Origin: Marinoscillum sp049115815
GTDB lineage: Bacteria > Bacteroidota > Bacteroidia > Cytophagales > Cyclobacteriaceae
DNA length: 64,000 nucleotides
Direction: 5' to 3'
NCBI GenBank assembly: GCA_049115815.1
Contig: JAGDZO010000006.1
Span: forward strand, 434,001 to 498,000
A program made the translations under genes and the position numbers. Shown piece by piece: positions 53,748 to 60,616 of this stretch. Numbering within the stretch: position 1 is the stretch's first letter; each line of letters begins with the position of its first letter. Below the pieces are notes generated by a model. The model searched no databases. It was not told where the DNA came from and saw only the letters and a list, made by a program, of their open reading frames with translations.

Positions 53748-54530
53748 TTAAAATTCGAAGCTCACCCTGTGCAATATCAATCCGGAAGAAGGAGCGACAT
53801 TCCGAATTTGCGGGCCGTCAGGATTTTGTAACGTCTCCCGAATATCTTCCAAAGTCCATACGCCTCTGCCGACATCCACCAAAGCCCCCATCATGAGCCT
53901 AATCTGATATCTCATAAATCCTTCTCCAGTAACCTTCAGAATATAGGAACGATCAGGCGTAAAACTACCCTGAATGATGTCATTTGCAACTATTTCGACT
54001 TTATCAATTGCGCGCTCAAAAACGGTATCTGGGGAAGGTTTGCTCACGTATCGCTTGAAATTGTGTTTACCCTCAAAGGCCTTCGCTGCATTTTTCATAG
54101 AATCGATATCAAGTGACTTTCCAAAATCTCTTATTAAAGGAGCATTGAAAGGATGAGACTTCATACCTGAACTAAAGTAATAATGATACTCCTTAGTCTT
54201 GGCCTGCTGAATGATGTTGAAGTCCTTATCCACTAAAGCGATGTATTTAGCTCTGATATCTGAGGGCAGGTTGGCGTTGAACGAATGCAAAAACTTTTCC
54301 TCCAATATAGGCTCGTTCAAAAACAACTCGAATGCATAATCATTGGCAGACACCTTAGCATCGGTTCGGCCACATCCGAGCGTTCTGAATTGATCGTGTC
54401 CAAGGATGAAAAGCATGGTTTTATCGACCATGCCATGAATACTTCTAAGTCCTGGTTGCTTTTGCCAACCATGATAGCGGAAGCCTAGAAATTCGATTCG
54501 TATCAGATAAAAGTGTCTCCAATTGGCCAT
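53748..54530 (-). CDS. truA: tRNA pseudouridine synthase A
   Basis: 260 aa. It makes pseudouridine at positions 38-40 of the tRNA anticodon arm. The catalytic Asp57 is in CGRTDAKVSA, where most TruA have GRTDAGVHA. The tail GEGFMRYQIRLMMGALVDVGRG is typical. The start codon directly follows the stop of the SDR gene, so the two are cotranscribed. The KVS variant is a mild oddity and may mark a paralog with altered choice of site. Confidence 0.88.
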   Translation of the reverse strand: MANWRHFYLIRIEFLGFRYHGWQKQPGLRSIHGMVDKTMLFILGHDQFRTLGCGRTDAKVSANDYAFELFLNEPILEEKFLHSFNANLPSDIRAKYIALVDKDFNIIQQAKTKEYHYYFSSGMKSHPFNAPLIRDFGKSLDIDSMKNAAKAFEGKHNFKRYVSKPSPDTVFERAIDKVEIVANDIIQGSFTPDRSYILKVTGEGFMRYQIRLMMGALVDVGRGVWTLEDIRETLQNPDGPQIRNVAPSSGLILHRVSFEF

Positions 54531-56072
54531 TTACCAGTCGATAGGGAAGTAGTCCTTGAGAAATTTTCCAGACCAATGCTTGCCCGTGTTGATCCCATCA
54601 AACAGCGGGTCCAAAACTCTGGCTGCTCCATCCACTATATCCAACGGAGGTTGAAAGTCGTGCAATTCCTCTTTTCGCTTAGACAACTCCACCGGATCCT
54701 CATCTGTAACCCATCCTGTGTCTACAGCATTGATGTAGATTCCATCTTTGGCAAAATCAGAAGCGGCAGTATGCGTCATCATGTTCAATGCCGCTTTGGC
54801 CATATTGGTATGAGGGTGGCGATCTTCCTTATGGAACCTATGAAACTTACCCTCCATAGCCGAAACATTAGTGATGTGCTTCATGCCAGTATTCTCCTTG
54901 CGCATCAGATTAGATAGTCTGTTGCACAATACGAACGGAGCTACCGCATTAACTAGCTGTACCTCTACCATTTCAGGGGTTTCTATTTCACCAAGCTTTA
55001 AGCGCCAGCTATTTGTTTTTCGTAAATCGACTTGTTGTAAGTCGGCATCTAGTTTCCCTTCAGGAAACACTTCTTGACTTGCCAGGCTGTAATCAAAACT
55101 GTATGGAATCTGAGAGAGTTTGGCTGATGCACTGAGCCCAATGCCTGGCTCAGGAGATTGCCATGCAATTGGCAAATTTTTATTGGATGAAGTGTCCTTT
55201 CCGGCTATTACTCTAAGTTCATTTATGCAGTCGATATGATCACTCAAAAGCTCTTGAACACTTGATGGAAGTTTGCTCAGTGGCTTTTCTTCATTAGTCA
55301 TCAAGTGCTTATAAAATCCTGCCGGTCGTCTTACCGTCTGGGCGGCATTGTTGATCAGAATGTCCAGACGATCATACTTGAATTCTATGAAATTGCAAAA
55401 AATTTCTACGCTTGGGATGTGTCTCAAGTCGAGACCATGAATATGCAATCGATCATTCCAATCATGGAAATCATCCTCCTTGGCAAACCGGATAGCAGAA
55501 TCAACCGGAAACCTAGTAGTAGCTACTACAGTAGCACCAGAGCGAAGAAGCATTAAAGTGATATGATAGCCGATTTTCAACCTAGAACCCGTAACAAGTG
55601 CCACTTGACCGGTTAAATCAGCTTCCTGAAAGCGTTTAGCATAATTAAAATCTCCACAGTCCTGACACATAGAATCATAGAAATGGTGAACCTTGGTATA
55701 GAGCTTCTTACATACATAGCAGTTTCGAGGTGATTCCAAATCTGGCATTTCCTCACTGGGAGTAGGATTGGCCAATAGTTTGGGTGCATCAAATATCAGC
55801 GCTTCTCGTGCCGAGCGAATACCTGTCTGCTTGCGGGCATGCTTATCTCGTTCTCTCTTTTTTCGTTCTGCCGCCTTTTTCGCATCCTTTCTACGCCTAT
55901 CAAATTCTTCTCTACTAGGTCTTGTCAGCGCACCAGCAGCCTTCATTAAGGCTATCCGCTGATCTTCCGGAAGCTCGTAAAGAGTGTTGGTATCCTGCAG
56001 CAATAACTCAAGCACTTCTATACACTTAGAGATATCAGATGGATGAAGGTTATGATCGTTGGATTGGCTCAT
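54531..56072 (-). CDS. Zinc-finger SDR-family protein lacking the catalytic Tyr
   Basis: 513 aa. An N-terminal helical basic region (50-85, KKAAERKKRERDKHARK) precedes a CxxC...CxxC zinc site (Cys118/121 and Cys136/139). A short-chain dehydrogenase fold follows: TGSRLKIG nucleotide loop at 161-168, NNAAQ at 241-245 and Ser404. At the YxxxK site the Tyr is replaced by Thr (Thr422-Asn-Met-Ala-Lys426, in HPHTNMAKAALN), so normal SDR hydride chemistry is doubtful. Similar HPHTNMAKAALN forms occur in related proteins, so the change is a family trait. Function unknown; possibly a nucleotide-dependent RNA or protein binder. Confidence 0.78.
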   Translation of the reverse strand: MSQSNDHNLHPSDISKCIEVLELLLQDTNTLYELPEDQRIALMKAAGALTRPSREEFDRRRKDAKKAAERKKRERDKHARKQTGIRSAREALIFDAPKLLANPTPSEEMPDLESPRNCYVCKKLYTKVHHFYDSMCQDCGDFNYAKRFQEADLTGQVALVTGSRLKIGYHITLMLLRSGATVVATTRFPVDSAIRFAKEDDFHDWNDRLHIHGLDLRHIPSVEIFCNFIEFKYDRLDILINNAAQTVRRPAGFYKHLMTNEEKPLSKLPSSVQELLSDHIDCINELRVIAGKDTSSNKNLPIAWQSPEPGIGLSASAKLSQIPYSFDYSLASQEVFPEGKLDADLQQVDLRKTNSWRLKLGEIETPEMVEVQLVNAVAPFVLCNRLSNLMRKENTGMKHITNVSAMEGKFHRFHKEDRHPHTNMAKAALNMMTHTAASDFAKDGIYINAVDTGWVTDEDPVELSKRKEELHDFQPPLDIVDGAARVLDPLFDGINTGKHWSGKFLKDYFPIDW

Positions 56073-56077
56073 GTATC

Positions 56078-56098
56078 ACTTTTGCGAAAGCAAAAGTA
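56078..56098 (-). promoter_or_regulatory. -7 box inside an inverted repeat before the SDR gene
   Basis: ACTTTTGC-GAAA-GCAAAAGT is a perfect 8-bp inverted repeat (56078-56097). The right arm overlaps an exact reverse-strand -7 box (TACTTTTG, 56091-56098). The repeat covers the expected transcript start, so it may be a repressor site or a hairpin at the mRNA 5' end. Confidence 0.5.
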
Positions 56099-56215
56099 TA
56101 CGCTTTGATGAGGATAAGCTTCTCGATGAAGATTTTTCAATAATTCCAATTCGACCTTGATGTTTAGATCTAAACAATTTGTCTATTTTTATGACTTACT
56201 AAATCAAAAACGTAG

Positions 56216-56848
56216 ATGGATTCATATAGCAAGCTTATCAAGGGAAATGAAGAATGGGTAAATTCTCAACTTGCACTCGATGCTGATTATTTTAAAAATC
56301 TAGCGACAGGCCAGCAGCCCGAGTTCCTCTGGATAGGATGTGCTGATAGTAGAGTTCCAGCCAATGAGATCACCAATACGCACTCGGGAGACATCTTTGT
56401 GCATAGAAACATAGCCAATCAAGTCGTACATACGGATAACAACATGTTGAGCGTATTGCAATATGCCGTAGAGTACTTGCATGTGAAGCATATCATTGTA
56501 TGCGGACATCAGGGCTGTGGGGGCGTGAAAGCCGCAATGGACAACAAACACGTCGGTCTAGTAGGGAAGTGGCTCACTGGAATCAAAGAAGTATATCAGA
56601 AGTATGAAGAGGAGCTTAACGCCATTAGTGATCCTGAGCAAAAGGAGAACAGGTTGGTTGAACTCAATGTCATCGAACAAGTGAATAACCTGGCCAAAAC
56701 CTCAATAGTGCAAAAAGCCTGGATGGACCGTGAATTGCAGATTCATGGTTGGGTTTACTCTTTAGGCAGTGGTAAAATCATTGACCTTGACTGCAAGTTT
56801 TCTGGTGCAAATCAATTAGATCCAATCTTCAGACTGACCGGATTGTAA
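56216..56848 (+). CDS. can: Beta-class carbonic anhydrase
   Basis: 210 aa. Zinc ligands Cys42, His98 and Cys101 with the Asp44/Arg46 pair in GCADSRVPA match Escherichia coli Can exactly. It equilibrates CO2 and bicarbonate in the cytosol, supplying bicarbonate for carboxylases. It is a single gene with its own upstream region. The box TATTTTTA before it has one mismatch to the -7 consensus. Confidence 0.95.
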   Translation: MDSYSKLIKGNEEWVNSQLALDADYFKNLATGQQPEFLWIGCADSRVPANEITNTHSGDIFVHRNIANQVVHTDNNMLSVLQYAVEYLHVKHIIVCGHQGCGGVKAAMDNKHVGLVGKWLTGIKEVYQKYEEELNAISDPEQKENRLVELNVIEQVNNLAKTSIVQKAWMDRELQIHGWVYSLGSGKIIDLDCKFSGANQLDPIFRLTGL

Positions 56849-56944
56849 TCCGGATTCAGTTTTGGTGCTCTCAAATTTGATGGCTGGCAAAAATTCTTAT
56901 CGTGGTTATATGATAAGCCAATAGGAATGCTAGAATAGTCTAGG

Positions 56945-56952
56945 TATATTTG
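56945..56952 (+). promoter_or_regulatory. -7 box of the cold-shock gene
   Basis: TATATTTG, an exact TAnnTTTG match. It puts the transcript start near 56959, about 174 nt before the ATG at 57133. No -33 box found. Confidence 0.5.
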
Positions 56953-56958
56953 CACTTC

Positions 56959-57132
56959 GATTTAGAAATGAGGTTGATTTTGCTCAACCTCCTGTAAGAA
57001 GCAATAAGACCTCTCCAACAAAGATTTCCCATTTCATTCCTACTAAGTTTCTCAATAGAGCCTTTGGCATGTTGCCAACGGTAAACAACCGAGATGTTTA
57101 ATCTCAAAAAAACAATAATAAAGAGTACTAAG
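56959..57132 (+). promoter_or_regulatory. Long structured leader of the cold-shock mRNA
   Basis: Three perfect hairpins can form: GAGGTTGA/TCAACCTC with a 6-nt loop (56970-56991), TTGGCA/TGCCAA with a 3-nt loop (57064-57078) and GAGAT/ATCTC (57091-57105). CGGT/ACCG (57079-57091) can pair as an alternative to the last one. Long leaders that refold with temperature are typical of csp mRNAs. An ATG in frame at 57094 falls inside the third hairpin and is probably not used. Confidence 0.5.
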
Positions 57133-57327
57133 ATGAAAGAAGGAACAGTTAAGTTTTTCAACAACACAAAAGGTTTTGGTTTTATTAGCCCATCAGATTC
57201 AAGAGAAGATGTTTTCGTCCATGAGTCAGGACTAGTAGATGATATCCGTGAAAACGACAAAGTGAAATTTGATGTTGAAATGGGTAAAAAAGGCATGAAC
57301 GCCGTAAACGTAGAGTTGATCGACTAA
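57133..57327 (+). CDS. csp: Cold-shock protein (CspA family)
   Basis: 64 aa single cold-shock domain. RNP1 reads KGFGFI and RNP2 VFVH. It binds single-stranded RNA and DNA and melts structure in mRNA. I start at MKEGTVKFFNN, the usual Csp start, rather than the upstream ATG at 57094, which would add 13 unlike residues. It is preceded by a long leader and followed by a strong terminator. Confidence 0.95.
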   Translation: MKEGTVKFFNNTKGFGFISPSDSREDVFVHESGLVDDIRENDKVKFDVEMGKKGMNAVNVELID

Positions 57328-57350
57328 TTAAGAAATTAATTTTTGATAGG

Positions 57351-57377
57351 AAGCCATCTGAAAAGATGGCTTTTTTT
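57351..57377 (+). terminator. Rho-independent terminator after csp
   Basis: Stem AAGCCATCT / AGATGGCTT closed by a GAAA loop, followed by T. Confidence 0.9.
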
Positions 57378-57486
57378 GTTTCTTGACTATTTTTAACCAG
57401 CTGTATTTCAATGAGATAAATACATTTTGGTGAGATTAAGTTTTGGTGTATTATATTTATGCTTCACCTAGTACCTAAAGTTAATT

Positions 57487-58740
57487 ATGCACGTATTTGA
57501 TCTGATTGCCGTCCTTATTTTTATTTCGGGATTATTCATTTTTATCAACACGCTTTATTTCAAATTACCATCCTCGGTAGGGTTCATTATTCTCACGCTA
57601 TTGATGTCAGGTCTACTATTGATTGGCGAGTTTTTAATGCCTTCTTTGGACATACCTGGGCACATCAAGGAGTTTGATTTCAGAAGTGTATTAAACCAAA
57701 TGGTAATCAGTGTAATCCTTTTCGCTGGTGGGTTGAATATGAATATTAAGAAGCTGGGAGATCAGAAATTGGCAGTTATACTTATTTCAATTCTAGGTGC
57801 GATCATTTCCACTTCTGTAATAGGAGGCTTGATGTACCTCATCCTCAATTTCCTTTCCATAGAGATATCACTTATGTACAGTTTTGTGTTTGGAGCTGTA
57901 ATCACCTCTACTGACCCAATATCTAATAGTAGCACGGTAAAGCAGTTTTTGATGCCGAAGATATTGGAGGTAAAAGTTGAAGGAGAATCACTGTTTAATG
58001 GCGCTTTCTCCGTAGTACTTGCTTTCGTACTTTATCACCTTGCTATAGTATCTGGTGGTGATGAGATCACTTTAGGCACATTCGTGAAAATCTTAAGTCT
58101 GGAACTCCTAGGTGGTGTTTCTATCGGAATAGTCTTTGGTATCATTGGCTATCAGCTGTTGAAGTTTATAGATAATGATGATGTACATATTGAGGTTTTG
58201 ATCACGATAGCTCTAGTGCTACTAGGTTCATTTATCTCAGGCTACTTTAGCATTTACTCCAAGTCGGTTTCATTGATCATGGGTTTGATTATAGGAAATT
58301 TGAGCAGAGAAGGAGACTCTGGAGAGTCGAGTGTAGGCACTTATGTGTATAAGTTTTGGAACCTTATGGAAGAAACTATGGCCGTAATGCTCTTTGTGCT
58401 CATGGGACTAGAAATGCTAGTGATCGATATCAGCATCGAGTCATTTGCAGCAGGATTTTTCGCTATCAATGTGGTCTTGTTCGGTAGATGGATTAGCGTT
58501 TACCTCCCTGTGAAGATGCTTTCTGCAAAGCACAATTTCGATAAGAATACAACATCCGTGATGACCTGGGGTGCACTTAGAGGGGGACTACCTATTGCTT
58601 TGATTTTGGCTTTGGATGATTTCCCTGGTAAGGAACTGCTTTTTACCATGACCTATGTGGTAGTGATTTGCACCATCCTTTTCCAAGGGTTTACCTTACC
58701 TACTATGCTTCGATCAATGTTTGCTGAGGTTAAGGAGTAA
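57487..58740 (+). CDS. Monovalent cation:proton antiporter (CPA1-like) with altered ion site
   Basis: 417 aa with about twelve membrane helices. The first family motif TDPISNSSTVKQF (Thr142-Asp143-Pro144) is present. The second, EGESLFN (165-171), is followed by Gly172, where CPA1 antiporters have the ion-binding Asp (ND pair). It may therefore bind ions differently or not transport at all. The C-terminal VMTWGALRGGLPIALIL is as in NhaP. No cytosolic domain is present. The upstream boxes TTTG (57426-57429) and TATATTTA (57452-57459) form a weak promoter match. Confidence 0.85.
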   Translation: MHVFDLIAVLIFISGLFIFINTLYFKLPSSVGFIILTLLMSGLLLIGEFLMPSLDIPGHIKEFDFRSVLNQMVISVILFAGGLNMNIKKLGDQKLAVILISILGAIISTSVIGGLMYLILNFLSIEISLMYSFVFGAVITSTDPISNSSTVKQFLMPKILEVKVEGESLFNGAFSVVLAFVLYHLAIVSGGDEITLGTFVKILSLELLGGVSIGIVFGIIGYQLLKFIDNDDVHIEVLITIALVLLGSFISGYFSIYSKSVSLIMGLIIGNLSREGDSGESSVGTYVYKFWNLMEETMAVMLFVLMGLEMLVIDISIESFAAGFFAINVVLFGRWISVYLPVKMLSAKHNFDKNTTSVMTWGALRGGLPIALILALDDFPGKELLFTMTYVVVICTILFQGFTLPTMLRSMFAEVKE

Positions 58741-58838
58741 AACAAGGATCTCTTTTTTTTGCCTTTTCTGGCTGTTCAGTATTTGTCTCAAACTTTTCTA
58801 TTCAAAGTAGTGTTTGAACAGAAACAAATATTACCCAT

Positions 58839-59282
58839 ATGATTAACTGGAATGATGTCATCAAGTACTCCAAGAAAAATCTGGAACCAACTAGACGTGT
58901 TGAGAAAACTGATGACGAGTGGAAGTCACAATTAACCCCAGAGCAATATCGAGTAACCCGCCAAAAAGGCACTGAGAGAGCAGGAACTGGTGATTTGTGT
59001 TATTCGCATGAATCCGGAAAATATGCTTGTATTTGTTGTGGCGAACCATTGTTTGACTCCTCCATCAAATTTGAGTCAGGTACGGGATGGCCTAGCTTCA
59101 CAACTCCAATAAACTTAGAGGCTATCAAGTACGAGATGGATAAATCATTTGGAATGGTGAGGGTAGAGGTGATGTGCAATGTCTGTGATGGACATCTTGG
59201 TCATGTATTTCCTGATGGTCCAGAGCCGAGCGGGTTACGTTATTGTGTTAATTCCGCTTCTATTCAGTTGATCAAAGAGTAA
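58839..59282 (+). CDS. msrB: Peptide-methionine (R)-S-oxide reductase
   Basis: 147 aa. The four zinc cysteines are in YACICCGEPLF and VMCNVCDGHLG. The catalytic Cys is in RYCVNSAS. It repairs R-methionine sulfoxide in proteins using thioredoxin (trxA at 20 kb). No signal peptide, so it is cytosolic. No msrA is fused or adjacent. Confidence 0.95.
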   Translation: MINWNDVIKYSKKNLEPTRRVEKTDDEWKSQLTPEQYRVTRQKGTERAGTGDLCYSHESGKYACICCGEPLFDSSIKFESGTGWPSFTTPINLEAIKYEMDKSFGMVRVEVMCNVCDGHLGHVFPDGPEPSGLRYCVNSASIQLIKE

Positions 59283-59304
59283 ACCGTATTGTTAGACGAT
59301 TTCT

Positions 59305-60612
59305 TCATTCGATTTGGGAGATCAGTTCCTTTTGTTCAGCCACATAATCTTCAAATGAGCTTCTCCTAGACTCGATTACGTCTCCTCTTCTTGGGAAATC
59401 AAAATTCAATGGATCTCGTTGCTTACCCTTGTACCATACTCGCAGGCACAGATGAGGTCCAGAAGAATAGCCAGTAGAGCCAACCAAGCCTATCACTTGC
59501 CCTTGCTGAACGGAATCACCTACAACCATGGCTGAATCTATGACAGACATGTGTAGGTATTGAGTCGTAAGGTCTTTAGAATGCCTAATCTTTACGTTAT
59601 TGCCATTGGCCCGATCGTATCTCACTCTGGTGATGACGCCTTTTAAAATAGATTCTATTGGTGTTCCTTGAGGTGCCTCAAAATCCATCCCGTAGTGAGG
59701 TAAACTGCGTCTTCTTGTGGGATGAAACCTCCTCTGTGCATACAATGAAGTAATTCGTTCGAATCGCAACGGAGCATGGCTCATATTCAATCCCTCTTCA
59801 TCGAAGTATTCTATTCCAAATCCATTATCAAATCCAAAAGCTTGATACAGCTCACCATCGTGAAAGAACTCGATCGAGTTGATATGATCACTTCCTATTA
59901 CCTCTCCATCCACGGAGTATTGCTCAAAAATGATTTTATACTGATCACCTCTTTTAAGATTTTTGAAATCAATTTTCCATGCGAATACGCTAAGAATTCT
60001 ATCTGCTAAATCTTCCGGTAAGCCTGCTTCAACCAAAGAGTTTACCAACGAAGAATTAATCACCCCTTGAGCCTCCATGACTTCATAAGTGATTGGCCTG
60101 GTGATTCCGTACACTTCACCACTGCCCAAATTGATCTCCATACTCGTGGTGTCACTCAGATCATAGCTCAGTAGGTAAGGGCTCGTGTTTCCTTTTTCAT
60201 ACAGCACTTTGTATTTGTTGCCCACTTTAAAGTCACTAGGAGCCACGAATATTGGTATCTGTGAAACAATAGTGTTTATCATAGAGCGATTTACCTTAAG
60301 GGACTTTAAGATACCATTGAAGGTGTCACCATATTTCACCTTTCGCTTATCAACGTTAAGAAACGAATCGGGCACTAACGGCGGAGCAATACTTAATGTG
60401 TCAGGTGCAGGCCCTGAAATAATAGAAGAACCAGATAATTCGCTATTGAAGTTTTGACTAATATTTTGGTCAGCGGTGCCTTTTTCCTCTGCGGAATTAT
60501 TACAAGATGAAAATATGACTGAGCTCCAAATGCATATTATGCAAATAGAGGCTATTGTATTTCTGAACAACTGATCTGGATTGGTTCTTTTAATTGCCCC
60601 AAAATAAAACAA
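59305..60612 (-). CDS. M23 family metallopeptidase with Cys in place of a zinc His, lipoprotein
   Basis: 435 aa. The signal has a long basic N-terminus and the lipobox IFSSC (Cys37). The C-terminal peptidase domain has His306/Asp310 (HYGMDF) and His354, but the closing HxH reads His387-Leu-Cys389, so the usual zinc His is a Cys. Bacteroidota often have HLC or HVC here, so it is a lineage trait. It should cleave peptidoglycan cross-bridges. It starts 4 bp after the TonB receptor stop with TTG at 60612; a second TTG at 60570 would give a shorter, more regular signal peptide. Confidence 0.88.
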   Translation of the reverse strand: MFYFGAIKRTNPDQLFRNTIASICIICIWSSVIFSSCNNSAEEKGTADQNISQNFNSELSGSSIISGPAPDTLSIAPPLVPDSFLNVDKRKVKYGDTFNGILKSLKVNRSMINTIVSQIPIFVAPSDFKVGNKYKVLYEKGNTSPYLLSYDLSDTTSMEINLGSGEVYGITRPITYEVMEAQGVINSSLVNSLVEAGLPEDLADRILSVFAWKIDFKNLKRGDQYKIIFEQYSVDGEVIGSDHINSIEFFHDGELYQAFGFDNGFGIEYFDEEGLNMSHAPLRFERITSLYAQRRFHPTRRRSLPHYGMDFEAPQGTPIESILKGVITRVRYDRANGNNVKIRHSKDLTTQYLHMSVIDSAMVVGDSVQQGQVIGLVGSTGYSSGPHLCLRVWYKGKQRDPLNFDFPRRGDVIESRRSSFEDYVAEQKELISQIE

Positions 60613-60616
60613 TTAA

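Noticed and set aside
57094..57132. Longer cold-shock protein start
   Set aside because: Csp proteins begin at MKEGTVKFF. The upstream ATG lies in a leader hairpin.
58788..58817. Inverted repeat TCAAAC/GTTTGA before msrB
   Set aside because: Short arms with an 18-nt loop in AT-rich DNA; no promoter box to support a role.
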